Shown: positions 31,556 to 40,297, counted from the stretch's first letter. The stretch is DNA of 64,000 nucleotides from Bradyrhizobium barranii subsp. apii (GCF_011516635.5 NZ_CP096256.1:1-64000); one strand, 5' to 3'. Notes: generated by a model not told the origin, from the letters alone. Translations and numbers: made by a program.

Positions 31556-32686
31556 ATGAATGTCCGTTATCGGGTCGAATTGAGCCAAGCCGAGCGAGAC
31601 GAACTGACGGCGATGCTCGGCGGCGGCAAGTGCGCCGCGCGCAAGCTCAAGCGGGCGCAGATTTTGCTGGCGGCCGATGGAGGGCGCCGCGACGAGGAGA
31701 TTGCCCGGACCGTAAGTGTCAGCCTCTCCACCGTCTATCGGACCAAGCGCCGCTTCGTGGAAGGCAATCTGGAGCGGGCCCTGAGCGAGGAGCCGCGTCC
31801 AGGGGCGGAACGCAAGCTGACGGGCAAGGAGGAGGCCCTGCTGGTGGCGACCGCATGCGCCAAGCCGCCGGCCGGCCGCAAACGCTGGACGCTGACGCTG
31901 CTGGCCAACGCGATGGTCAAGCTCACCGATCACGACAGCTTGTCGGGCGAGACCGTGCGCCGCCGGCTGGCGGAGAACGACCTCAAGCCATGGCGCAGGG
32001 ACATGTGGTGCATTCCTCATGTCGATGGCGAATACGTCGCCCGCATGGAGGACGTGCTTGACCTCTACGCCGAGAGGCCGGATCCCGCCCGGCCGCTGGT
32101 CTGCTTCGACGAGACCCCGGTCCAGCTGATCGGCGAGGTGCGCCAGCCGGTCTCCGCCAAGCCCGGACAGCGCGAGCGCTACGATTACGAGTACCGCCGC
32201 AATGGCACCGTCAATCTCTTCGTTACCTTCGATCCACATCGGGGGTGGCGCAACGTGAAGGCGACCGAGCGCCGCGCCGCCGTCGACTACGCCCATTGCA
32301 TGCGTGAACTCGTCGACGTCCATTATCCCGAAGCCGCCTGCATCCGTGTCGTGCAGGACAATCTGTCGATCCATACCGCCGGTGCGCTGTATCAAGCATT
32401 TGCGCCCGCCGAAGCCCGGCGCATCCTGCGCCGCCTCGAATTCCACTACACCCCGAAACACGCCAGTTGGCCCAACCTGGTTGCGTGCGAGATCAGCGTG
32501 CTGCAGCGCCAGTGTCTCGGCCGCCGCATCGACGACCCCAAAAAGCTCCGAAACGAGATCGCGGCATGGCAACGGCAGCGAAACAAGGCGCAAGACCGCA
32601 TCAAGTGGATGTTCACAACCGACAAAGCCCGCGCCAAACTCCGCCGCGCCTATCCGGCCGTCGTCAAAGAGTCAAAATCACTGTGA
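31556..32686 (+). CDS. IS630-family transposase, copy b
   Basis: 376 residues from ATG 31556 (AAGGAGG 9 nt upstream). N-terminal HTH (VSLSTVYRTKRRFVEGNLERAL), DDE core in VCFDETPVQLIGE, VVQDNLSIHT and the C-terminal acidic residue region WPNLVACEISVL. In most relatives that motif is N-x-x-E after a Trp, so LVACE fits. Intact. Confidence 0.9.
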   Translation: MNVRYRVELSQAERDELTAMLGGGKCAARKLKRAQILLAADGGRRDEEIARTVSVSLSTVYRTKRRFVEGNLERALSEEPRPGAERKLTGKEEALLVATACAKPPAGRKRWTLTLLANAMVKLTDHDSLSGETVRRRLAENDLKPWRRDMWCIPHVDGEYVARMEDVLDLYAERPDPARPLVCFDETPVQLIGEVRQPVSAKPGQRERYDYEYRRNGTVNLFVTFDPHRGWRNVKATERRAAVDYAHCMRELVDVHYPEAACIRVVQDNLSIHTAGALYQAFAPAEARRILRRLEFHYTPKHASWPNLVACEISVLQRQCLGRRIDDPKKLRNEIAAWQRQRNKAQDRIKWMFTTDKARAKLRRAYPAVVKESKSL

Positions 32687-32694
32687 TGAACCAC

Positions 32695-33859
32695 TAGCAG
32701 AATGTTGTCGGCTAGCGACTCATTGAGCAACATCACCTCCTGCGGCACAACAGCAACTGCGGCATACCAATCCGTGTGATCGATGGTCGCTATATCGGTT
32801 CCATCGACCAGAATACGGCCGCAGTCTGGCTCAATCGATTTCAGGACGAGCTTGAATATTGTCGACTTCCCCGATCCGGTTTCGCCGACAAGGAAGGTAA
32901 TGGCGCCGCGCCTAGCCATAAACGAGACATTCGTAACGCCACGACCGTTGTTGTAGGCATAACCAATGCCCTCGGAGGGCGTGAAATCATGAGCATGAGA
33001 TGTTCGCCGCTCTTCTGGTGCGACCCACAGTCTGGCGAGAGGAATGAGGTCGGCTCGCGACCGCGCCGCGTCAGAGATCGCGCGCGCGACCATCTCGAAG
33101 GGCATATTGAGTTGGAGTAGAAGCGTGTTGAATAGCACAATATCGCCGATCGTGACCGCGCCGGCCCGGTATTCAGGTATTAGAAGGAGAAGTGTGACGG
33201 CAAATTGTAGCGCGATGGCTAAGCCGAGCACGGCTATGTAGGCCAATCGTTGAAACACGTAGGTTCGCCAGTTATCGCGCACTTCCCGCGCCTTCATCGT
33301 AAAGCGCTGGCTCGTCCAGGAATGACTGCCGAAATGGCGCAACGTGTCCATGGAGTTCATGACGTTGCCGACGAAACGCGCATTCTCCTGTCCGGCTTCG
33401 ATGGCCCGGTCCAGAAACACGCGCGCCCGACGCGTGGAACTCCACCCCAATGTAATCGCGACAGCCCCATAAGCGACGACGATTGCAGCGATCTGGATAT
33501 TGACGAGCACACCGAGAATAGCGAGCGTAAGCAGAAGCTGCGCTGCAGCCGGGATGAATATCATAATTCCAAGCTGGACCAACGTCGTCAACGCGCTGCA
33601 CCCGCGCGCAGCCGCACTCTGTATCTCCACGGGATTGTGCTCAAGAAGAAAGGCTGAGGTTTTTCTCAGGATGCGATCGAAAAAGCGAGTTGCAGCGATG
33701 AAGCCCAGGTTCTCGGCTGTCATGAAGGAAAGATACTGCAGCATGCGCTGCAATGCGGAGGCTATGCCGAGCAGGACCGCATAGCCGGCGAATCCCCAGG
33801 CAAACGCCGACATGCCTTCCCCCCCGCGGGAGGCGATCAATGAGACCCGAAAATACATA
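32695..33859 (-). pseudogene. ABC exporter (fused TMD-NBD), central part; lacks both ends
   Basis: It encodes five or so hydrophobic spans (GYAVLLGIAS, LGIMIFIPAAAQLLLTLAIL, IQIAAIVVAYGAVAITLGW, LAYIAVLGLAIALQFAVTLLLLI) and then an ATPase start with Walker A GETGSGKST and Q-loop VVPQEVMLLN. It stops at ADNILL, where the IS630/IS701 array begins, so the signature LSGG, Walker B and H-loop are absent. At the other end an IS5-like element separates it from its first 70 codons (37956-38165). A run of seven G on the coding strand (33826-33832) puts LIDRLPRGG and EGMSAFAWG in different frames. Three independent lesions make it inactive. It is the expected exporter partner of the small-peptide locus at 38.4 kb. 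Confidence 0.8.
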
Positions 33860-33867
33860 GTCGTCCG

Positions 33868-35214
33868 TTAAGAATCCGAATTGAGCGGGATGGGACATGT
33901 GAACGTGCGCCATATCCGGATCAGGAACAGGTCCAAGAAATCTCTCAGCCAGGCGAGGATGCGGCGGAAGTTGTGGCCTACGGCGGAGAGGACGACGTTG
34001 GCGGCGTCTCCTGCGCGGCCTTTGAGGTAGCAGCGCCCGAGGTGACCTTCGGCCTTCAGGTGTCCGATGATGGGCTCGATGGCGGATCGGCGGCGCAACT
34101 CGCGCTTGATGATCCCGAAGACGCCGCGCTTCTGGCCGGAGATGAAGACGCGACGTGGATTTTGAGCGTCGTGGCCGCGATACCCCTTGTCGACATAGGC
34201 CCGCTCGATCGGACAGCCGGTGAGTGCCTCGGTGCGGTCGATGACGTCGCGCAGGGTGTGACCGTCATACGGATTATCGGGCAGCGCCCTGACGTGTAGC
34301 ACGAACAGACCGCCGGGAGCTCGGCGGTTGTTGGTGACGATGGAAGCCTTGACGCCGAACTCGTACGGCGCGGAGGCCTTGCCCTTGCCGATGCACTCCA
34401 CCTCCGGGGCATGGAAAGAATAAAGCTTCCAGCCGCGTTGGCGCTGCTGCTGCGAGCGGATCTGGCTGGCCCGGCCAAGCGGAAGGGCGAACGCCTCCTC
34501 CAGGGCTGGCTGGCCGTCGATCTTGCGGCGGATATCGCGGATGATCCGGCCGAGCCTTGAGCGCAGGATACGCAACTGCCGCTGATGCCGCCTGAATTGT
34601 TTGGCATGGGCGTAGCGGCCCGCCATCATCGCGGCGGCCTTGGCGATCCGAGAATAGGACTGCCGCAGCCTGACGCCGTGCCTTCTCGCCAGGCGGTTGA
34701 GCCCCTTGATGGCCGCATGCAGCAGCTTGGCGTCGGTCGGAAAGGTGATGGCCTTTGGCTGCACCGTGGTATCGACCGTGACCCGCTTGAGGTCCTGGCC
34801 GCGTAACGCGCCGGCCTCGTGCGCCACCCGCAGGCTCTCGGCCAGCAGCAGTTCCAGCTTGTCGCCGAGCCGCTTGCGCCAATGGCTCAGGTCCGATCGC
34901 TCGTGCGGGAAGGCGTGCTGGAAGAACTCTTCGCCGGTGAAGTACTGGAAATACGGGTCGTGGACCCAGCGCTCGCAAATCCCCTCATCGGACAGCCCGT
35001 AAATCTGCTTGAGCAACAGCAGCCCGATCATGAAGCGGGTCTCGATCCCCGGCCGGCCGTTCTCGCTGTAGAGCGGCGCGATCTCGCCGTCGATCCAGTC
35101 CCAATCGATCTTGCCGGCCAACAGAACCAGCTCGTGCTTCAGATTGATGATCTGGTCCAGCCGCGCCCGGAACAGGTCGTTCGATCCCGTCGTCTTGTGC
35201 TTCTTCGGTCGCAT
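33868..35214 (-). CDS. IS5-family transposase (IS1478-like type)
   Basis: 448 residues from ATG 35214. N-terminal DLFRARLDQIINLKHELVLL and ENGRPGIETRFMIGLLLLKQ, then VTVDTTVQPKAITFPTD (first Asp), AYVDKGYRGHD (second Asp) and RRSAIEPIIGHLKAEGHLGR (Glu) make a complete DDE core. Its natural promoter region is separated from the element's right end by the IS91 insertion. Confidence 0.88.
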   Translation of the reverse strand: MRPKKHKTTGSNDLFRARLDQIINLKHELVLLAGKIDWDWIDGEIAPLYSENGRPGIETRFMIGLLLLKQIYGLSDEGICERWVHDPYFQYFTGEEFFQHAFPHERSDLSHWRKRLGDKLELLLAESLRVAHEAGALRGQDLKRVTVDTTVQPKAITFPTDAKLLHAAIKGLNRLARRHGVRLRQSYSRIAKAAAMMAGRYAHAKQFRRHQRQLRILRSRLGRIIRDIRRKIDGQPALEEAFALPLGRASQIRSQQQRQRGWKLYSFHAPEVECIGKGKASAPYEFGVKASIVTNNRRAPGGLFVLHVRALPDNPYDGHTLRDVIDRTEALTGCPIERAYVDKGYRGHDAQNPRRVFISGQKRGVFGIIKRELRRRSAIEPIIGHLKAEGHLGRCYLKGRAGDAANVVLSAVGHNFRRILAWLRDFLDLFLIRIWRTFTCPIPLNSDS

Positions 35215-35621
35215 CGTCCCCTCCGATGCAACACAGAATCATGGTCCGCTGCGAAAGGGAATCTGGAGGGTTCTGTGAGGTCGCGCTCACGCGAGGGCGC
35301 GGCAGGCGCTTATGACGCGACCTCATTGAAGCCGGATTGAACGAAGGCGCGGGAGGCTATTCGCGGTTTTGCAGCTATGGGGATTGTTCGAGATCGCCAT
35401 GCCCGATCTGCTGGCTCGGCGCGTGAGGCAGAGACACAGGAGTGCGCATCCTGGAAGAGTTGAGATCAGACGCGCTTCGCCTGAGATCGCGATAGGCCTT
35501 TTGCTGCATCGGACGGTTGTTGTCGCGCAGTGTGACAGCACGGATTCGACATCGTCCGCGATGATCGAGACGCTGGGAGCGAAATGACGAATGATGATCG
35601 TCGTGCACGACATGACTTGGC

Positions 35622-36872
35622 TCACGATGTGTCGCATCGGAACGGTGATGTTCGAGGGCTGGGGCGTCTGAAGCTATGTCGAAAGCGCTCAATGATGCGC
35701 ATGACGCCACCACAATCGGGACAGGCAGGAACCTCGGCCCAGGTTTGAGCCTCCGAATCCACAGGCGACGGCTGGCCATCGTTTGGGGCTGTTCGCTCAT
35801 GATCGAGAAGTTCGCGGCAAAGGGCGAGCTTGGCAGCGCGATGGCGGTTGGCCATGAAGCCGAAGTGGCGGATGCGGTGGAAGCCGTCAGGCGGCGTATG
35901 AAGCAGGAAACGGCGAATGAACTCATCGGGCTTGAGATTCATGATCTTTGTCGCGCTGTTTTGGCGATAGTCCTTCCATGAGAAGGCGACATGATCGTCG
36001 TCGAGTGCGACGAGCCGGCTGTTGGCGATCGCGACGCGATGGGTGTAGCGGCCGAGATAGGCCAGGACCTGTGCGGGTCCGCCGAAGGGCCGCTTGGCGT
36101 AAACAACCCAGTTGATGCGTCGCATGGCGTCGAGGTGGGCCGCAAAGGCAGCCGGCTCGGCCAGAGCTCCGAGATCGCCGAAGAAACGCAAGGCACCGGA
36201 GTTGAAGGCTGCCGACAGACGTTTGAGAAAAAGTGTGCGAAATAGTCTGGACAACGGTTTGACGGCCAGGAAGAAGTTCGGTCGGCAAGCGGTCCAGCGC
36301 GCGCCATCGGGCGAGAGGCCGCCACCCGGAACGACGCAATGGACGTGGGGATGATGCATCAGCGTCTGTCCCCAGGTGTGGAGGACGGCGACGCCGCCGA
36401 TCGCACCGCCGAGCCGGCGTGGATTGGCGGCGAGCGTCGTCATCGCCTCGGCGGCAGCCTTGAACAGGATGGCATAGACGACGGCCTTGTTCTGGAAAGC
36501 GATCGCGGCGATCGGTGCGGGAAGTGTAAAGACGACGTGGAAATAGGGAACCGGAAGCAGGTCGGCTTGACGCGCGGCGAGCCACGCGGCTCGGGCTCTC
36601 CCCTGACACTTCGGACAGTGCCGATTGCGGCAGGAATTATAGGCAACGCGTGTCGTGCCGCAGTCGTCGCAAGCCTGCATGTGGCCGCCGAGCGCCTCGG
36701 TCCGGCACGCAACGATCGCGCTCATCACGCGCCGCTCGACCCGCCCCAGATGACCGGCATGTACACGGCGATAGGCGTCGCCATGCCGGCGCAGAATATC
36801 GGCAATCTCGATGGCGGGCCTGTTGGAGCGGATGTCGGAGCGGGTCATGACCCGCATCCCGCTGCGGGTCAT
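35622..36872 (-). CDS. IS91-family transposase
   Basis: 416 residues. N-terminal zinc-binding cysteines (CDDCGTTRVAYNSCRNRHCPKCQ), HUH motif HHPHVHCVV and catalytic-Tyr region LGRYTHRVAIANSRL identify a rolling-circle (Y1/HUH) transposase. A second C-x2-C (CPDCGG) lies near the C-terminus. The start overlaps the upstream integrase stop (ATGA). Confidence 0.92.
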   Translation of the reverse strand: MTRSGMRVMTRSDIRSNRPAIEIADILRRHGDAYRRVHAGHLGRVERRVMSAIVACRTEALGGHMQACDDCGTTRVAYNSCRNRHCPKCQGRARAAWLAARQADLLPVPYFHVVFTLPAPIAAIAFQNKAVVYAILFKAAAEAMTTLAANPRRLGGAIGGVAVLHTWGQTLMHHPHVHCVVPGGGLSPDGARWTACRPNFFLAVKPLSRLFRTLFLKRLSAAFNSGALRFFGDLGALAEPAAFAAHLDAMRRINWVVYAKRPFGGPAQVLAYLGRYTHRVAIANSRLVALDDDHVAFSWKDYRQNSATKIMNLKPDEFIRRFLLHTPPDGFHRIRHFGFMANRHRAAKLALCRELLDHERTAPNDGQPSPVDSEAQTWAEVPACPDCGGVMRIIERFRHSFRRPSPRTSPFRCDTS

Positions 36873-37729
36873 CCAGGTGGCGTCACCTCCAGCGACAGGC
36901 GATCGAGCGGGCTCTGCGTCGCTCGGATCGTATCGGTGGCGACCTGCGTGTAGCGCGCTGTCGACGACAAATTATTGTGCCCGAGCAAGACCTGGATGAT
37001 CCGGATATCGGTTCCGTTCTCGAGAAGATGTGTCGCGAAGCTGTGGCGCAGCGTGTGCAGCGTGACGCGCTTGGTCAGGCCCGCAGCCTTCACCGCCGAC
37101 CGGCAGGCGGCATGCAGCACGGTCTGATCGATCGGATGATCTTCGTCACGACCAGGGAACAGATAAAGCCGCGGCCGGGCGAGCCGCCAGTAGGTGCGCA
37201 GGATGCCCAGCAGCTGGGGCGACAGCATCACGTTGCGATCCTTCGCGCCCTTGCCGTGGCGCACCTGGATGACGCCGCGGGCGCTGTCGATGTCTTCGAT
37301 CCGCAGTCCCGCAACCTCCGAGGCCCTGAGCCCGGCCGCATAGGCGGTGGTGAGCGCGGCGCGGCTCTTCAGGCTCGATACCGCTTCAAGAAACTGAACC
37401 ACTTCGTCGGCGCTGAGAACGACCGGCAGCTTGCGCGGTTCTCGCGCATAGGGAATGCGCTCTGGGATGAGCGCCTCGCCGAGCGTGACGCCGTAGAAAA
37501 ACCGTAGCGCACAGACGATCTGGTTCAGCGCCGGCCATGAGATGCCGGTCGAGACCAAATGCACCTGGAAGGCGCGGACGTCTTCCAGCTCTAACCGGTC
37601 AGGCGATCGGCCAAAATAGCGGCTGAACTTCGAAACCGCGCTGATGTAGGATCTTTGCGTCGCCGGCGACAGATTGCGGACGGTCATGTCTTCGATCATG
37701 CGGCGGCGAAGAGGGCTCAAATCGGCCAT
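36869..37729 (-). CDS. IS91-associated tyrosine recombinase
   Basis: About 286 residues. ATG 37729 (MADLSPLRRRM) is preferred over the upstream start because AGGAG lies 8 nt before it. Core-binding domain (NLSPATQRSYISAVSKF), then the catalytic Arg (TTAYAAGLRASEVAGL), HTLRHSFATHLLENG (His-x-x-Arg) and LGHNNLSSTARYTQV (His and Tyr nucleophile). Typical partner of IS91 transposases, with which it is translationally coupled. Confidence 0.92.
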   Translation of the reverse strand: MADLSPLRRRMIEDMTVRNLSPATQRSYISAVSKFSRYFGRSPDRLELEDVRAFQVHLVSTGISWPALNQIVCALRFFYGVTLGEALIPERIPYAREPRKLPVVLSADEVVQFLEAVSSLKSRAALTTAYAAGLRASEVAGLRIEDIDSARGVIQVRHGKGAKDRNVMLSPQLLGILRTYWRLARPRLYLFPGRDEDHPIDQTVLHAACRSAVKAAGLTKRVTLHTLRHSFATHLLENGTDIRIIQVLLGHNNLSSTARYTQVATDTIRATQSPLDRLSLEVTPPG

Positions 37730-37955
37730 CTCGATACTCCTGTCTGAGGGGGTGGGCTCCAACACCCACATCCTCTCAGCCAGGAGGCGATCTATGCCAC
37801 CTTGCCCCCTACGCCGCGGCAGCGGCTTCGTTCAATCCACAATCGAATTTGCAGGCTTTGGCGGTCTTTACCTCCCAATCCCTGCAATCTCAAACCGTCT
37901 CAAATCCGAAAAACAGACTCTCGCTCAATCGCTTAGAGCCTTGTTCACGGACGAC

Positions 37956-38165
37956 TACATAGGGGGCTGCGACGCTGCTCGTGCTGGAGATCAGCACCAC
38001 TGTGGCAACGATGAGAAGCAAGCGCCGATCGGATCGCCAGTACGCATGCAGAATTTCGGAAACCGGCGACAATGTGCTGTCGTTGACCTGATCTGCGGCG
38101 GATCCAGGGAATGGGGCTTTGCTTGCACTGAGAGAGCCGACATGGCCTTGCGATCTGGATTCCAT
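37956..38165 (-). pseudogene. ABC exporter, N-terminal fragment
   Basis: About 70 codons from ATG 38165: a polar leader, then ILHAYWRSDRRLLLIVATVV and LISSTSSVAAPYV, the typical first transmembrane helix of an ABC exporter. It is interrupted at the TACATA duplication by the IS5-like element and continues at 33859. It is divergently oriented from the small peptide gene at 38376, with a 210-bp shared upstream region. Confidence 0.75.
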
Positions 38166-38375
38166 ACGATCTCACGTAAAGATGCGGCTCTGCGGAATTT
38201 GCTGCCGTTTACCGTTACTAAGCTCCAACCCAATTCTGTCCAGCACCGTCATCCAACCCGCAAATCTTGGTAGGTTGTCGCCCGGCTTCTCACATGAGAG
38301 ACGCTATAGAGTGGCTCGACACGCTGCCGCGCCACACGACGAGAAGCCCGATCACGCTATCAATAGGAACACGAC

Positions 38376-38519
38376 ATGAAGAGCGCAACTGCAGACACGT
38401 CTAAGCGGCCATCGCGGCCCGATACAACTGACCTCCCCTTACCGGTGCTGCCACCTCCCACTACTTCGTATCCGAAGGGCCCCTTCCCTAGCGACAGCGC
38501 TAACGAAGGTTACCTTTAA
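38376..38519 (+). CDS. 47-residue Pro-rich peptide, candidate RiPP precursor
   Basis: ATG 38376 has AGGAAC 7 nt upstream. The sequence has a polar N-terminal half (MKSATADTSKRPSRPD) and a Pro-rich C-terminal half (LPLPVLPPPTTSYPKG then PFPSDSANEGYL). It has no Cys, no signal peptide, no hydrophobic span. It is followed after 16 nt by a perfect hairpin and then by an asparagine-synthetase-like gene, an arrangement typical of precursor plus modifying enzyme. Asp/Glu residues (D41, E45) could be acceptors for an amide-forming enzyme. Against a classical lasso precursor: no Thr two residues before a Gly with an acid 7-9 positions later. Could also be an unrelated small protein. Confidence 0.5.
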   Translation: MKSATADTSKRPSRPDTTDLPLPVLPPPTTSYPKGPFPSDSANEGYL

Positions 38520-38535
38520 GATCATTCTTCACTCT

Positions 38536-38565
38536 GTTACCGCCTCTCACACGAGAGGCGGTAAC
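38536..38565 (+). terminator. Perfect 13-bp hairpin between peptide and AsnB-like gene
   Basis: GTTACCGCCTCTC and GAGAGGCGGTAAC pair completely around the loop ACAC. There is no T-run after it (GTTTAAG follows), so it is more likely an mRNA-stabilising or partial-attenuation structure that favours the upstream peptide over the enzyme, as often seen in RiPP operons. Confidence 0.8.
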
Positions 38566-38583
38566 GTTTAAGTCGAGGAACAA

Positions 38584-40170
38584 ATGCTCAAGGCCACTCT
38601 GAAAATAGCCGACCTGGAAAACTTCGATCCTGTTGTCAAAGGCTGTTCGATAGAGTTTGGTGAAAGCTGCATCTGGCCTTTCCAACATAAGAGTCTTGAG
38701 AGCTCGTTAGTGAAGAGCACTGAGCAATGGTTCTTCGTCATACGTGAGCGTCAAGGAGCGGCGGACGGGGCTGGCGTTCATTCGGTCGTAATAGACCATG
38801 CGTCTACAGATCAGTTTCGTCAGCACTACCAGAAATGCATGCACTGGCCGCTCGATTTTATCGTGATCGAGGCCGCTCGCCGGGGTCCTCGGTTGCGTGT
38901 ACGAGCAGGCCATATTGGCAGCCTCCCAATTTACTTCCACGTGGAGGAGCGCGCTCGCACGGTTACGCTCTCCTGGGATTTTGTCGAGTTTTTGGATAAA
39001 TCGCGAGCGATTGATGCAGAGATTATAGCGCATCACCTGTCGATGAGAACGTTCTACTCTGCGCGACAGGCCTGCGTTGGCGTTAACCTGCTGACTGCTG
39101 GCTCCACCTTGTACGTCGACAGATCGGAAACGTCATTTGAGTACGGCGCGACAACTTCATCAGCCCCTGAGCTCTCTGGACGAGAGGGGAGCAATTATGT
39201 CCTTGAGTTTTCTGATACTCTTCAGGCGGTTGTTCGTTCGCGGCCGACGGCCTTCTGCGCAAACGCTGTGGAGCTGAGCGGAGGAATGGACTCCGCTTCC
39301 GTCGCAGTTGCTGTTAGCGAGAGTGTAGCATCGCTAGCATGTGGCGGGATACTATTGGGCGACGGGAGTAGCCCCAAGCAGATTGACCGCCGAGCTAACA
39401 TTTTGAGCGCACTGGATTGTCGCGATCACAAAGTTGACATGCACGCCCACATGCCGGCGATTGATCTAGATCTTGACCTGAAAGGACGCCTGCCACTCAT
39501 TTCAGAGTATTACCTTGAGGCGTTCGGGTCACTCTGGGATCGGTTCCGAGGTGATGGCTGCGAAATAATCTGGACCGGCATAGGAGGAGACGAGCTTTGC
39601 GCTCGCTTCAGCAGCGACGAGGAGGAACCCAGATCTCCGTCTTCACCCGACCTGGATATCGCACTTGGGCTTGCAGAAGACCTGTTGACGAAACGTGGGC
39701 TCGACGCCGCTCGTTCATCCTTCCTTTTTAGCGCCCCCCTCAGCGCCACTCTATCCACAACTCTGCTCGCAAGTCTTTGTCATGCTCGCCCACTCGCGAC
39801 GCGAGGTCTTTGGCCCGTCCGCCCATTCGGCGATCCGAGATTGATCAATTTTGGAGCGAAGCTTCCGTTTGCACTTCGCTCGGGCAAGGAACTCCTCCGT
39901 TCTTATTTGAGTGAGCGCTTGGGCTCTGACGTATTTCCACACGGATACGCAAAGGAGACTTTCGCGCTTGTACTGCCAAAGGCGATTGCGGCTCGTGCGG
40001 ACATAATTTCATCACAGCTTGCTTCTTGCGCCTTGGCCGACTTCGGCTTGGTTTCGCAAGAGGCTGTCATGGCGCTCTTGAACAGGGTGATAACAACACA
40101 CGAATTTTCCGCAACAAGCACCTTGGCTCGCTTTTTATGGGCGGAACGTTTCGTTCGACAACTCTGTTGA
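38584..40170 (+). CDS. Asparagine-synthetase-like enzyme (lasso-cyclase-type), RiPP or amide-forming
   Basis: 528 residues from ATG 38584 (GAGGA 8 nt upstream). The C-terminal synthetase domain has the ATP PP-loop SGGMDS at 232-237 and GIGGDEL at 332-338, both complete. The N-terminal lobe keeps the fold (AGHIGSLPIYF about 108-118) but lacks the catalytic Cys2 of glutaminases, so it cannot take ammonia from Gln. This is the pattern of lasso-peptide cyclases and beta-lactam synthetases, which adenylate a carboxylate and close an amide ring. No leader peptidase or RRE protein lies nearby, which leaves the pathway incomplete or novel. The frame is fully open and looks functional. Confidence 0.8.
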   Translation: MLKATLKIADLENFDPVVKGCSIEFGESCIWPFQHKSLESSLVKSTEQWFFVIRERQGAADGAGVHSVVIDHASTDQFRQHYQKCMHWPLDFIVIEAARRGPRLRVRAGHIGSLPIYFHVEERARTVTLSWDFVEFLDKSRAIDAEIIAHHLSMRTFYSARQACVGVNLLTAGSTLYVDRSETSFEYGATTSSAPELSGREGSNYVLEFSDTLQAVVRSRPTAFCANAVELSGGMDSASVAVAVSESVASLACGGILLGDGSSPKQIDRRANILSALDCRDHKVDMHAHMPAIDLDLDLKGRLPLISEYYLEAFGSLWDRFRGDGCEIIWTGIGGDELCARFSSDEEEPRSPSSPDLDIALGLAEDLLTKRGLDAARSSFLFSAPLSATLSTTLLASLCHARPLATRGLWPVRPFGDPRLINFGAKLPFALRSGKELLRSYLSERLGSDVFPHGYAKETFALVLPKAIAARADIISSQLASCALADFGLVSQEAVMALLNRVITTHEFSATSTLARFLWAERFVRQLC

Positions 40171-40245
40171 TTGCGTTATGATGAACGATCACGCGTCAGA
40201 ACACCTGCTACAGTGGAGAAGGGTTGCAATTGGGCGTTCTCGCTA

Positions 40246-40297
40246 GTGGTTCATCACAGTGATTTTGACGTTTTTATTCCGAGCCATTCGAGGATTG
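40246..40297. mobile_element. Solo end of IS630 copy-b type
   Basis: 52 bp nearly identical to the left end of the IS630 element at 31227, including the TA/CTAG context (40243-40246). The rest was lost when the IS3 element next to it was inserted or recombined. The same IS630 type thus lies at both edges of the peptide/ABC locus. Confidence 0.8.

Larger units (their letters stand above)
31227..32694 (+). mobile_element. IS630-family element, copy b, with passenger gene
   Basis: Perfect 23-bp terminal inverted repeats beginning GTGGTTCATCACAGTG, between TA dinucleotides (31225-31226 and 32695-32696), each of which is the centre of a CTAG. It carries a transposase and a divergent small HTH gene. 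Confidence 0.88.
35345..37820 (-). mobile_element. IS91-family element with integrase (approximate ends)
   Basis: It carries an IS91 transposase and a linked tyrosine recombinase. GAAC-type junctions are visible: ATTGAACGAAG occurs at 35336-35346 and in inverted form near 37827-37837. IS91 elements do not duplicate their target, so the exact ends are uncertain by about 20 bp. Confidence 0.65.
33860..37955 (-). mobile_element. IS5-like element, enlarged by an internal IS91 element
   Basis: Outer ends GTCGTCCGTTAAGAA and the complement of TTGTTCACGGACGAC form inverted repeats (core GTCGTCCGT, plus a further shared ATTGAGCG inside). TACATA is duplicated at 33854-33859 and 37956-37961. Joining the flanks restores the ABC transporter frame (AAPYVFSGLIDRL). 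The transposase occupies the left third, and an IS91 element is inserted between it and the right end. Confidence 0.75.

Noticed and set aside
31235..32593. Minus-strand frame of 452 codons through the IS630 transposase as one protein
   Set aside because: Only its last 93 codons from ATG 31516 look like real protein. The rest is antisense to the transposase.
38240..38300. nod box upstream of the peptide gene (CATCCAACCC...AATC)
   Set aside because: Only part of the nod-box pattern is present and the ATC-N9-GAT spacing is not met.
38310..38330. sigma-54 promoter (TGGCTCGACACGCTGC) before the peptide gene
   Set aside because: The GG-N10-GC spacing is off by one and the -24 box is imperfect.
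38376..38519. Classical lasso-peptide precursor
   Set aside because: There is no Thr two residues before a Gly/Ser/Cys core start with Asp/Glu at ring position 7-9, and no leader peptidase gene. Kept only as a general RiPP candidate.
38584..40170. Housekeeping asparagine synthetase B
   Set aside because: It lacks the N-terminal catalytic Cys and the conserved glutaminase motifs and sits beside a small peptide and an exporter.
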